From Sphaeroforma sirkka (taxonomy: Eukaryota > Opisthokonta > Ichthyosporea > Ichthyophonida), in assembly GCA_001586965.3 (NCBI GenBank), contig LUCW03000070.1:27501-82500 (forward strand): a DNA stretch of 55,000 nt, in the 5' to 3' direction. Positions 28,301 to 41,000 of this stretch are shown one piece after another. Under the pieces are notes generated by a model, which did not search any database, was not told the origin of the DNA, and worked only from the letters and a program-made list of their open reading frames with translations. Numbering within the stretch: position 1 is the stretch's first letter; every line of letters begins with the position of its first letter. The position numbers and the translations under genes are program-made.

Positions 28301-31300
28301 CTTGGGGCTGCCGCAACATACTTTGGACCACCACGAGCCGCATTTTTCTTCAAATTATTCACTTCGGATACCAACATCAACTGCAACTCCTTGTCGCCCA
28401 GCGTGGGGTATTTGCTACGCAGTTTACCTACACGCTCGGCTATTTGATCCTGGCCGTCTAACTCATCTCCCGCATAGGAGGCAATGTCTTGCAATAAATC
28501 GGCCTCGGAAAGGGTGTAATCCTTGACGTGTTGGGCTCTGCAAGTGCTGGAGCGGCACACTTTGCCCTCAAGTTCTTTCATACAGAACGTCTTCATTGGA
28601 TCGATTTTGTGGCTGTGCAACGAGATAGATTCATAGAAGATTGTCAGGCGAAGTATGTATAGAACACACTGGAGTTCGGTGTCGAACGCATAAAACGGCA
28701 GATTGATAAACTGAATTTGGATTTTACCACGGAGTTTGAACATCACAAAGTGAAACGACAGATCAGGATATCACACTATACGTTGTAGTCTAATCAAACC
28801 CAAGGGAACACAGCATCGTCTCCAGCCACTCCATGAAGCGCCCAAGTAGTCCTCACCTGTAGGTGTTCGAGGCGATGCTCAAATTCGCTTTCGTGCGATA
28901 AAACGGGACGAAGCGGTACGACTTAAACATCCTGAGCGGGCTCTCATACATGCCACTTGTGTCAGCACCCCACTGATCCGGCTGACTGTCCGGTACCTCG
29001 TTGGATTCAACTTGGTTTGCCAACACCGTAAACCGGTTGTTAAGATCATTCACGGGTCGTCCGGGCTTGGCGGTGGCGCCTACATATTAATCCGACATAC
29101 AGAGTCGTTGAGGATAAACGTTCGTACAAAAGTATGTAGATATGCTAATGTAGATACACAGTTTGCGTGTAAGCTGGCGTTTTTAAAAGACCACATGTAT
29201 CAACAGAACGCATATGGATTTTCTGTAGCAGGTATTCTCAATGTAATACAACCATTCATGCCAATTGAGTCCGAAATACACGACTGCAATAGCAAGACAC
29301 CAAAAAGAAACCACTCGTACCTGGCTGTCTTCTGACTATTCCATTACGCACTTTCGATGCAGGTATGATCACATTCGTCGTATCCGTTCCCATTTTGCCA
29401 TGCGGTTTAGAACCAGTGGACCTTTTCGATACAGGTTTGTTATAATCCCGTTGCGCTTGCCCCTGTAGTTTTATAGTGTCAATAATCCACGCGTTCGAGG
29501 CACCTAACGCCGCTCTAAAAGGCAATACCCACGTACGACGCGGTACTGTTGAGGTACTCTGGTCCACTGCACCTCGTTCCCTGACATTAGGGCCGGTGCT
29601 CTCCATTTGCACTTTGTCAGGCTCGCCTGAATGCCTCTGGGACTGTTGACCTGCACCAGCCCCGGGCGATGGCTGGGGAGCGGTTGCCATTGGGACTCTC
29701 GACCCGCTGTCAGAGGCGGCGGCAGTAATCGCAAGAGGAGAGGTCAAAACCCGCTTTGCATCGAGACTTTCGAGATCTTTAGTCGCTTCTACGCGAAGGG
29801 CTGCTATCTCCGCGTCGGTGGCTGCATCGTCATATACAGGACTTGAGGCCCTGATAGTAGATAGTGGTAAGTGGGGAAGGTGATATTAAGTGATTAGGGC
29901 GAATGACTTGCCAGTTCACTGTTTAAAACCCTGTGGTACAACTCGCGCCCGATGTATTAAGCTCAAATTCTTCCAGCGTACTTCTTTGTAAGTGCATCTC
30001 CTAACCACACACGGCTAGTGCACATATACATACCCGCTCTTCAGCGCCAATGTCGCTCGTCGGCTGTTGAGCAGAGAATCAAGCAGCTTAACTCGGGACA
30101 TATACAAAGCACTGGTCCTTTTTTTGCACTCGAGGGTTTCCAATTCGTGCTTCCTCGCTGAATCCACTATGGCTTCCTTTGCCTGTCGGAGCTTGGTCTC
30201 GTTTTCTGCCAGCGCACTTTCGGTCTCGGCTAGGGCTACCTTGAGTTCGGCCACGCGTTTCCTTTGCAGTTGACACGTGCTGTGGACATAAGTGTGTTAC
30301 GAATAGTTAAGCGGAGAATAACAATGTCCATATACACAGGTTAGCGCCTTGACTTCAGAGAAAACAGGGGTGAGTTTTGGGTGCTATGATAGCATATATG
30401 ATAGCATAAAACTGTTTTTGCTAGGAATGTGACAAAGTATCGTATATCGATACGACTGTATACTAGAAATAGCTAATAAATACATAAAGTAGTTGACGAG
30501 GGGTTGTAATGATACTCTGGGACAGTAAAAACGCTTTGGAAAATAAGGCAAACTTACGAGCGACTACACACTAATAAACGGAGAGCCGACAGGGGCAGAT
30601 ATATATATATACATACATACATAAGTACATAATTGCGTTGCCATTAAAATAAATCGTGAGAGATTGTACGGATACTGTGAGAGTTTTGTAAGCGTGCCAC
30701 AATGATACAACAACGCGCCACCAGAGAAGTGCAGAGGCACATCTTCACACACACACCTCAATACGGCATCTCGGATAGTACTCGCAGTTTTCTGCTTGGC
30801 GTGTACTGTCTCTATAACCACTCTGGACGCATTCACGAGAGCCTCGTTCTCCCTCACAGTTTCACGTTGTTGTATGATAATTTCGTGCGTGGTATTCTGT
30901 ACGGTTGTAGATACGGGCACAGGCACGTCCAGAGGTAGCCCATTGGAAGTTGTGCTGGGTGCAGAAGTCGAGCCTTGCTCAGCGACAGCTGTTGTGGTTG
31001 CAACTGCAATTGCTGGTTCTGAGATAGAGGGTGGCGCCGGTGAGGTGTCCAGCCTAATCCTCTTATCCCGATGCTCGCTTGATGGGTCCGGAGTACTAGC
31101 CTCAACACTCGAACCAGCACCTCCCAACAACAGTGCACGCTTGTGAGCACCCGGTACACTCGCCATGGGCGAGCCCCCACTTGACAGCTCCTTGCTCGGA
31201 TCACCAGTACTTTTCGCCGAGTTGCTAGGCACAAGGACGGGCGTGGCTGAGTTCGCCCCAGAAATAGAAACAGGACTGGTCCCCCCCGCCGGGATCGGGG

Positions 31301-34300
31301 TGCTGCCTCGTGTACTGCTCGCACTATGCCTCGCACTGAGCAGGCTTGCTCGGGCTTTCTTGGCCTTGTTCTTATTCGCCAGTGTTCTCCGGGCTAACTC
31401 TGCCTTGAGATTCGCCAGTCGCTCGGCATGGGTCAGTGGAACACTGGCCACGTGCCCGTTAGGAGCGGCAACGGCCTCGTCGCTGCTGCTATCCGTATCC
31501 GTATCGTCTGGGTACAGAACGGTGGGCTGGCGCAGGAACAATGGCTCGGGTGGGAAGACAGCCCTCTTTACAGGGCGCAGGGTTGATACAGTACTCGTAC
31601 TGGGGCCCTTTTTGTGGGGCATGCTTCCAGTCTGAGTTGAGTCGGGGATGGGTGTACGCGATCCCACCAGGGGTGCCGAAACCCCGCGTTGGGTCCGGGT
31701 CTGGGATTGTGTTTGGGATTGCCTTGCTATTGCGTTCACATTATTAACAACTGTACTTGCGGTTGTGGTGGCCGGTGGTAGTGCGGCAGTGGGATGTTGG
31801 GCCTTGAGCCGATTGAGAAAGGCGGCTGCGTGGTTAACGGATGGGGTTTTTGCAGTTGGTGGAACGGGTGATACTGAGCGGCTGAGCGAGCTCTGATTCG
31901 CTGCTGCAGGCACAGATGGATTCTGATTGGACACGCTACTTTCAGACGCATTCTGATCGGCGGGCACGTCCTTGTCCGTGGTTGGTTTCTTGGCCTTTTT
32001 CGCTAGTAGCTGGGCTCGCAACGCGTTTATGTCCAGCCCAATCTTCTGCTGCTGTGCTTTCTTGCGTTTAACGATGGTTTCCATGGCTTTCGCGCGCAGT
32101 TTATCTAGGTCAACTGAAGACGCGGATATCGGCTTCTTCACGAAATCGACGGCCTACGGGGCGTGTGAAGTGAGATAGGATATGCGAACGTTTGGGAATA
32201 AACATGTACATATAAGCCAGTGCCACCTTACGAATTGAAAGCTAGGTCTCCGAATGTATATACCACGAAGATGCGTCAATTGGTATATTAACAGAAATGG
32301 CCGCCTACTTAGGACGTATGGAATATAGTAAATGGAATTGACCGAAACTGAATGACTGAAGAATATATTACTTTTCGGATTGTGCGATGAGTTTTCCCAA
32401 TGCAAAAATGTGATACAATCTAGATAGATTCCTCGATAAATATATACACGACCGTGAATTTGACAAATACCTAATATAGCCTTTTTAATCCTACGCACAA
32501 CACTCAATTGCGAAATTCTATAATATTACACCTCACAAATATACATACTAAACTTCAAACGAAAGAAGCTTGCCAAGACATACACAAACAGCGCGACTAT
32601 ACGAAACTCATATTGCAAAAACAAACTCAACGATCGCATGGGTATCCTACACTACAAAACATGTCTGGAATTTCAGCATTGGCATACACTGAACGCAATC
32701 CACACCCAGCGCTGGACTGGCGTATTCAAAATGAATACCCATACCGGTGCCGCAGAGCTTGTCGATGTGTGGTTAGGCTCGGCTGTCGAGGGTATAGTGG
32801 GTCTGGGTGCAGCAGGATATATTTCGATGGCAACAGGTGGACTTCTCTCGTCCTCTGAACTCATTTCCATGTCTTCTGTTTGGATGATATCGTCTTGGTG
32901 CACTTTCACCTCGCCATTGGCGGCAGTTGATTGGACGATAGGTTGAGCGTCGCTATTGGTGGATTCTGATTGAGGCTCGGCGGGCTTAACAGTTTCTATC
33001 GACATCCACAAAGAAGGAAAATAATCGCGCCTGAGTTAAAACTCGACCCTACTAGATATCAACAAGGTGCGCTGTGCTAGTAACCAACAATCAGCATACA
33101 TCCAGCTGCAGATTTTCCAATATTTACACGCGCACACACACCCACTCGAGTGAACGTTCACGCACGTATACACACCGACCCAGACGTGACGCTGAAAAAA
33201 CTTTATCGAGATAACCAACTACCAAATATGATCCATGAGCTTGCCATAGCACAACACACGAGCGACTTCCACAATAACATAGAGAGGAGTATAGCACTAG
33301 TTTGAATACCTTTCACTTCAACCGGAGGGGGTGGTGAGTTGGGCACCAACTGCCCAGTGATTAAGTCCTCCATTACAAGTCCGTTCTCCGACGCAATACT
33401 CTTGAGATCAAGGGTCGAAGCTGAATAGGGCGTTTCACAGGTCAAAAGTCCTTCAGCAGTGGCCGAGGCCGGGTCACATTTTATACCCGAGCCAAACATA
33501 ACGGGTGCGCTTTTGTGCTTTTTTGTGAGGGTCTCCAGATGATCGTTATCTGTGACGGGTTTAGCAGGCGGTGTGCAGTTAATACTTTTGTGCGAGCAAT
33601 TTGGGCGCACTTCTTTCTGAGGTCTCCCGAGGGATCGTTATTTATAGCAATGGACTAAAAACGAGCGGCCAAGGGAATGCCCCTCATTGAAGTGAATACA
33701 ATGAGAAAAATATGCAGGAGGTTTAGGCTAGTACTCACTTCTCTCAACCTCTAGCCTTTACACCATTGCAATAAAATAAAGTCGTCAAAACTACAGGTTT
33801 TCGGGGTTTACAGGCAGAAGCATTGAGGAGACATGGCCCGTGCTTTATGTATTAATTTGAACACCCGAATGAACCGAGTAATTTTAACTGCCCACCGAAC
33901 AACAGGTCACAGACAGCACATCCTTATGAAGGAAGACTATCATGCTTTATATAATATTGGTACAAGCAAGCGTGTAGCCACTATACTCCTTTCGTGACAC
34001 GTGGCTGACTATCACACATAAAACTTGAAACACGATCAATTCATATACCACATGTTAGTACTTATCCGCATGAACACCAGAGCTAGCACGGCTCATTGAT
34101 GACAGAATCCCCTTCTTTCCACAACATTTGTACTAGCAAGCATATAGCAGCTAACCATGCTCACTTCGAAATACCACTTTGGATAGCCCCATATCAATAA
34201 AGACGCAATCAATCGCTTCAAGGACAACATATTAAAACAATTCCATACAGATATGATTATACGGAGATGACCTCTAAGAACCACACCTTTGAATAATTCC

Positions 34301-35301
34301 ATGCCGAAAAACACATGATCCTTCGGCACGAAAGCCTTGTTCTGGAAAACGGTATCTTCCGCAACACCGGTCCTTTTTTCCGAATCGGAGTGCAGCCTGC
34401 TACGCCTGTTCGACCGGGTAGGACTGAAGTCCCGTCTCTGCGTACTTGCTGAGCGTACACGGGTGTGGGTGTGTGCATAACCATCCCTCGACCTCTCCCT
34501 ATACAGCCCAGTATCAGAATCTCTGCTGATTCGAGAGGCCCTGTCTCTGTCTCTCGGGCCGCTTTTTGCTGCATTCTGAGCCAAACCCTGCGAGCGCTGG
34601 TGTGAGTGCAGAGACGTGTACGACCCATACTGACCATCCCCTACATCCAATACATTCTCCCTGTCACTCTCTAACCCAAACGAATTCATACTACGAACCG
34701 TGCTTGCACGTTTCCGTTGCGCTTCTCGCTTTTTTTGGCCCGCAGAAACCACAGGAATGCCCTCAAACCCTTCAGGCGCACGCATAGCCAAGGGATGGCT
34801 TCCCAATACATCAGGCCCAGCCCCACTTGCCGATACACTGGTACCCACGCCATACGTTGTGGTGGCAGAATCAGGCGTGTGTGTGGTAATAACGGTCTCG
34901 TACGGGTCGAAAAAACCAAAACCCAGTTGATTGCGGTTATTGGTGATGCCACTGATGTTCACACCCGCACCCACACCCCAATGACCAGGCCCGGCTACTA
35001 CTGATGTCTCAGCTTTAGACTGTGAGCGCGATACCACGTGTGAGGATGCACGAGATAGTCGGTGGTTTCCAGGCCCATTTAAAGACCCGATTGAATCGAA
35101 GAAATCCCTACGGTTCTGGTTTTGTTGGCTGGTCGAGTGTTGTCTTCGGTTGTTGTGTGTGGAGTGAAAATCGTCGCGTTGTTCGGCGAGGGCAGCTGAG
35201 CGCCCGTGGTTTCGTAGAAGCACTTCATATTCATCGACTTTGTCTGTGGCAGTGGGTACACCGGAAGGGTAGTGAGTAGGGGAGCGAGTGTGAAAAAATA
35301 C

Positions 35302-35358
<57 letters not shown>

Positions 35359-35517
35359 TTTTAAGAATATACATATACATATACATATACATATATATCT
35401 ATATATCTTTTTATATATATATATAGACTTGTACCTATATATATATAGTATATATATATATATATATATATTATATCACAATTCAATAAAAAAAACATTT
35501 GTATTTTTTGTATATAA

Positions 35518-35555
<38 letters not shown>

Positions 35556-36112
35556 TTATATAACCATTTAATAAAACCACTTTAACGAATATATATTATA
35601 CTTGTATACAATAAACACACACAGCCACACCCAAACAGCCACACAGCCACACCCATATATATATGTATTATATTATTTTATAGGCTTATTGTGCACATAG
35701 TTGTAAAATACTGCTGTGATAAAGAAGGTCACAATTCAATCTTCTGGGAGAGAAAAAAATGAACTCTCACATGGTCCTATAAGACACATACAAAAACACA
35801 CGACGAAGAACTTCCACAATATCATTAATACATAACAGCAAGCAGGTACACACCCTCGTCAGCAGCGATGTTCCATAGCGATCGAGAGCCTCTACTCCTA
35901 TAAGCGCTCGCGTCACTGTCCCTCGCATTAGCCCGTGCATTACTTAGATCCGTGTGTGTATGTGTATATATATATGCACTCTCAGATACTTCATTTGATG
36001 CACCGGAAGTTCTCAAAGCATCACCCACTTCCACATCATCTTCACCGTAATCACTGAGCTCGCCTTCTTCGCTGCTGCTGGTAGCGTCGCCCGCCGCCAC
36101 ATTCTGACTCAT
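22330..36112 (-). CDS. ZFC3H1: ZFC3H1-like nuclear exosome adaptor (PAXT/Red1-type), sixteen exons, about 2,625 aa
   Basis: Exons in transcript order: 36112-35854, 35243-34249, 33616-33310, 32995-32745, 32153-30757, 30279-30034, 29850-29321, 29079-28857, 28612-28261, 27949-27787, 27655-27267, 27100-25133, 24553-24336, 23839-23700, 23346-23206, 22628-22330. All phases agree. The N-terminus is acidic and Ser-rich (SSSEEGELSDYGEDD), followed by a low-complexity Arg/Ser/Gln region and a coiled coil in exon 6 (ALAETESALAENETKLRQ). Exon 8 has YESPLRMFKSYRF, which closely matches the block preceding the zinc finger in ZFC3H1. Exon 9 carries the CCCH finger: Cys 1413, 1422, 1427 and His 1431, then KDYTLSEADLLQDI. 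Exons 10-16 encode HAT/TPR-like repeats (LWIEFAK, LWIEYLTLYEEH, NPSIFLKAAYYQY, FFVAWRMAAALEI). Known role: bridging the MTR4 helicase and poly(A)-binding protein to target polyadenylated nuclear RNA to the exosome. The end of exon 2 is uncertain. An open minus-strand frame at 36190-36460 may be an additional 5' exon. Confidence 0.85.
22626..23018 (-). repeat. 69-bp minisatellite touching the last ZFC3H1 acceptor
   Basis: About 5.7 units with an exact 69-bp spacing: AGTAGAA recurs at 22632, 22701, 22770, 22839, 22908 and 22977. It fills the intron before the last ZFC3H1 exon and begins at that exon's acceptor. On the minus strand each unit ends TTCTACTCAG followed by GCATGG, a copy of the real acceptor TTCTACTTAG followed by GCGTGG. 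The array is open in the exon's frame as a 23-residue repeat (CITYTFYSGM type). Confidence 0.95.
24005..24197 (-). pseudogene. Diverged duplicate of ZFC3H1 exon 13 with a frame shift
   Basis: Minus-strand sequence 24197-24081 repeats the second half of exon 13 (24455-24336). QDVLNRCRVRNPSPAM is matched by QDVLGRRRAKTPPPAI. After that the copy reads on only in another frame, where FATSIAASYGYASGLG is matched by FATSIAVIVGYASVLG. One indel therefore separates the two parts. The shifted frame stays open beyond the homologous part (TDYISLLPATSVEYPS...) to a TAA at 24005-24007. The exon 13 donor is not preserved: GACTATAG-GTATAT became GACTATATTTCT. Most likely a decayed duplicate exon in the intron; a rare alternative terminal exon is possible. 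Confidence 0.6.
24949..25132 (-). repeat. 45-bp tandem repeat abutting the exon 12 donor of ZFC3H1
   Basis: Four units at exact 45-bp spacing (CTTGAT at 24955, 25000, 25045 and 25090). The array runs directly into the exon 12 donor. On the minus strand each unit contains GTGTGTATAGAG, which copies the sequence at the real donor (CAG-GTGTGTGTATAGAG). The intron therefore begins with a series of donor-like sequences. Confidence 0.92.
35303..35560. repeat. (TA)n and (CA)n microsatellites in intron 1 of ZFC3H1
   Basis: A pure TA run at about 35307-35354 is followed by ACATATACATATAC variants, a second TA run near 35450-35472 and a CA tract at about 35518-35542. Confidence 0.95.
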
Positions 36113-36431
36113 ATTTTTATTTATAGGCCCACCTGACTTACGCGTCTTCCTATTATTTGTACTTGCATTTACTGCAACTGCCCGGGTTAACGCAAGTAAT
36201 TCGCCTTATTTGTGGTTGAATTCACTTTGACAAGTTTAGACGTTCTTACACTCTTATCGATAGCTGCACTCTCATCACACCCAGAAGACTTCGCAGTAGC
36301 ATCTGTAGCATATGTATTCAGATTATTCAACCCCTGTAATCGAGTGTTACTAATATGTTTACAGTCACTCCCAGTTATTCTACTGTTAGCACTTGGTTCG
36401 GCCGAACTAGACTTGTATGTTCGGATGCATC

Positions 36432-36710
36432 GGCGCTCAGCATACTATGGGCTGTAATAGCAATGCGATATGTATTGTGATGATATAAGATAGGTATGGT
36501 TTAACCTCTTGCTGGTGTGTATGTGGCGCTCAGCATACTATGGGCTGTAATAGCAATGCGATATGTATTGTGATGATATAAGATAGGTATGGTTTAACCT
36601 CTTGCTGGTGTGTATGTGGCGCTCAGCATACTATGGGCTGTAATAGCAATGCGATATGTATTGTGATGATATAAGATAGGTATGGTTTAACCTCTTGCTG
36701 GTGTGTATGT
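36432..36710. repeat. 93-bp tandem repeat, three units
   Basis: GGCGCTCAGCATACTATGG recurs at 36432, 36525 and 36618, giving three units of exactly 93 bp that are essentially identical. The array lies about 320 bp upstream of the ZFC3H1 ATG. On the minus strand each unit has an acceptor-like TTGCTATTACAG. Confidence 0.97.
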
Positions 36711-37182
36711 TATACGTGTGCATATGTGTGTATGTATGTCTTGATGTATATCATATAATACACAGTAAGTACCCTATACTCTCATTTACGTGATGTACAA
36801 ATAGTGGCGTCACTGTGGCGGATGGTCGGTATTACGTGTGTGGGCAATTGTTTGGGCCGTGCCAAATAGCGCGTGACAAAATAAGCAAATTTTCGAGGTC
36901 AACGACATGTACGATATATTTTTCTTATAATGCAGGCATACTGATACATACTGGTAATAAACATCTAATAGAAATTAAAAAACAATCTACAGTCTATTTT
37001 CAGGGTAATATCATTGAGAAAATATAGTTTAAAACATGCACTATTGTGTGTCGGAAACTATCTCATTTAGCTCGCGTGCTCTCAAAATCGCCTCACAGCT
37101 ACAAGAAGTTGCTTCTGATAGATGTTGCTTCTTATCAGAGATATATATCGTTTGTAGAGACTAAAATTTGATGGTATTATTG

Positions 37183-37221
<39 letters not shown>

Positions 37222-37263
37222 CATAAGCTTGTGAGCGTGTAGTGATACACACGGCGCAAGCAA

Positions 37264-37290
<27 letters not shown>
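37264..37290. repeat. (TA)n tract immediately upstream of the BuGZ start codon
   Basis: A pure TA run ends three bases before the BuGZ ATG. The 5' leader or core promoter is therefore dinucleotide repeat whose length could vary between individuals. Confidence 0.9.
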
Positions 37291-37292
<2 letters not shown>

Positions 37293-37295
<3 letters not shown>

Positions 37296-37655
37296 GGGAA
37301 GAAGAAAAAATCAAAACCTCAAAAACCATGGTGCTACTACTGCGACCGCGAGTTTGACGACGAGAAGGTGCTGATTATGCACCAGAAAGCAAAAGCTATT
37401 TCAAATGTATTGTGTGTAGTAAGAAGCTCAATACGGCGGGTGGTATGGTTATACATTGTATGCAAGTCCATAAAGAACAAGTCAAGAGTGTGCCTAATGC
37501 GAAGGAGGGTAGGACGTCCGTGGACTTAGAGGTGTTTGGAATGGAAGGTATACCGGCTTCTGCGTTACAAAAAAAAAGCGGGTAAGTCGAGTGTAGATAA
37601 GGTTCAACAAATGGTTTACTCAGCTTTGGGTTTTCTTTGCTGGTTATGGTTGTCA

Positions 37656-37719
<64 letters not shown>

Positions 37720-37739
37720 TAATACATACACATATATGC

Positions 37740-37772
<33 letters not shown>

Positions 37773-37831
37773 CATAACATAAATACATACATGCATACAT
37801 ACATAACATGGACATACATACATACATACGT

Positions 37832-37907
<76 letters not shown>

Positions 37908-37994
37908 CACACAACATCATCATCATCAATAATATCATCATCAATATATATATATATATATTGCATCAATAACATATGTATATAATATATATGC

Positions 37995-38057
<63 letters not shown>

Positions 38058-41000
38058 TATACATATATTATATACATGCATGCATATATATACATACATA
38101 CATATACATTATAACACATACGCACATACATACACGTACATTACACATACACACATATACATACTTACATGCATATATTACATACGTCATGGTAATACAT
38201 ATATACGCCATATATATATTACATATGTATGTACATATACATATACATATATATATATATAATATATATATACACATACATACACATATATATACATATA
38301 TAGATACATGCATGCATGTATGTATGTGTATGCATGCATGCGTACGTATGCACATGCGTATGTATGTCTGTATGTATGTATATATATATATATAAATATG
38401 TATTCTTCACACGGACGCATGCTATGTATATCTCTTTGCGTTTGCAGCGATTCTTAGATAATATTATATATTTGCCACTTGTTCGACAATAATCAAATGC
38501 TTTTTTCGATTATATGCATATGAAAACCGGTATGGGAGACATCGGAATGCTGTGTAGATACTATCGTTGCTGACGGTGTTATAGACGGATGTAGTCGTTG
38601 AAGCTCTTTTTTTTTATCGAGTGTTTTTTTTCCCGAATTTAATGCCAAAGATTGTAATTACGCAATCTAACATATTCGCAGTCGAACGAGGATTGGCACC
38701 ACAAGACGGCCCGGAGCAGAAGAAACAAAAACTTGATTCTCCCGGGCCCAATGCACAACAGTCTAACTATGGAATGCCACAGATGCAGCAACCAATGAAT
38801 ACGCAGCACATGGGCATGCCACCGCAGCAAATGTACGGCATGAATCCCCAAATGCAGCAAGGGTATGTATGCCTTCAGGACGTTTGTGGAGTACACTAGC
38901 AAATTTTCTATGGGAAAATACAGATCTCCGATGAATACTATAGTCAGTTCGCAACATATGCGCGTATAGATGAGTTTTACGATACCCGCAGTGTGGGGGC
39001 CATGTATGTGTGCTGTTCATTTATTGGGGACTGACATGTAACTATAGGAGAGTGCTTCTGTGATATGTACTCGTTCACATTGGATAAACGCAGTTTATGC
39101 TCTCGGTGTGTTTGTGGGAACTTTTCTAACGGTTAATTATTTGCCTCCAGATACAACCCGTACATGCAAATGCCTGGTCAAATGCCTGGTCAACCGATGC
39201 AAATGCCTGGATATATGGGACAAATGGGACAAATGGGGGGCCATATGATGGGTTACATGGGTGCACCCGGAATGGGGCCACCAGGTCCGATGAATGGGGG
39301 CCGACCGATGGGTGAGTAGTTGTTGATAGTAAGCCAAATCTAGTTGATTGTGCGTGGTGGTTTGTATTGGCATGATATTCGCATTGAATACATGATTTAT
39401 GAGGCTCCTGGTTGTCATCAGACAAAAACCTCACATAAAACATTTACTGTCAACTCCAGGTATGGGCATGCCAGGGCAAATGGGACAAATGGGCCCTCCT
39501 ATTAACCAGCCACCCAATACCGGTATGAACCCAAACTCCAATACCGGTTCGCCGAACTCAGCTCCAGGAGGACCACACCCAGGCCAAAGCCCAGGCTCGA
39601 ACCCAATGAACCAACAAAGTCAGACTCGTACGTCTTTGGCCGCGGATGGATCTACCAGAGGGTCTGTTGGTGCGGGTAGCGCCCCAGGACAGTCACAGAA
39701 CGGGCCGCCGGGTGCGTCTGTAGATAGCTCAGAAGGTAATGATCTTATCTATGTTCAAATACATCTTTAGACTTCTTTGTTTACGTACATGGTTTGCGTG
39801 AGGGATAGTCTATATGTTCTTACTGTATTTATGTTGTGATAACTCATGGTGCATTATCGCTGGGGAACAATGGATCTGTGGCCAGCTCAGCAGGTGTCTA
39901 CCTACAGAATTGTAACTCGGATTTACTTTCATCTCAGTCTTTAGTTTTTTGTATGTATACGCGATATATTTCTAGTGTGCGTACGATGTCGCTGAAGAAC
40001 AGTGTGCGGTCAGCCAAACAAATACTTTCAAATGTATCTGCGGCTTGTATATAAACAGATAAACCCTATTCTAGTACTATGAGTGTGTAGTATTGATTTT
40101 GTTGTCCAAACCAATCTATAAAGGGGCCAACCGGGGACCAGTGCATATATAGTCAGTCTAGGGCACAGATGTACACAGGAACAATTTTCTGCTAGAGGAC
40201 TGTTACAGCCCACACCTACCAAAGCCTCGTCGCATGCCTCCCTCCCATTCGAGAGTATTCGAACCGTCCCACGCTTTTCTACATACAGTATGTATGCGTT
40301 TGAGTGTATGCGAATCTCATTGAGTGCTGGGGTTCGTTAACAGATGGTTCCGGGATGTCCCAAAACCTGTGCTACCTCCTGGTAGCAGTGCACCTGCACC
40401 CGGTTTTTCCGGACCGGGACAGGGTGCAAATGACCCGCCTTCAAACTATTATACACAAGGGCAAGGAGGTAAGATCCTGAGATACACACACGCACACGCA
40501 CACGCACATATTTATATATATAAATATAATATTTTATTATATATTTTATATATATGTATACATACACACACACACATATATATATATGTATATATATATA
40601 TATATCACAAGTTCATTTGAGTGTCCAAGTTTAGTACTCGTTGTATTCAAATTCGAAGCATTCAAGCAAATCATTGAATATCACGTTCCCATTCTTGATC
40701 CTGATCTCGTATGCTGTCTCATCGCTTACCTACCGGCCTCCCTCAGGCATAAATGGACCTCCTCCTGGTATGAATGGCCTTCCTCCCGGTATGAACGGCC
40801 CCAATTCTGGCAGAAACGGGCCCCCACCAGGCATGAATGGCCCACCTCCTGGTATGAACGGTCCACCTCCTGGTATGAATCGATCACCTCCTGGTATGAA
40901 TGGACCACCTCCTGGTATGAACGGTCCACCTCCAGGCTATCATGGAGACCCCAACTCTAGGCCAAACGGCCCCCCTCCGAGAATGGGGGGCATGTACAAC

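Larger units (their letters stand above)
36113..37292. other. Divergent spacer between ZFC3H1-like and BuGZ genes
   Basis: It holds three 93-bp repeat units (36432-36710), TA runs at 37183-37214 and 37264-37290, and presumably both promoters. The minus strand is open at about 36190-36460 with a Ser/Thr/Asn-rich translation (TGSDCKHISNTRLQGLNN) that could be an extra ZFC3H1 exon. No donor there joins in phase to the ATG exon, so I left it out of the model. Confidence 0.5.
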
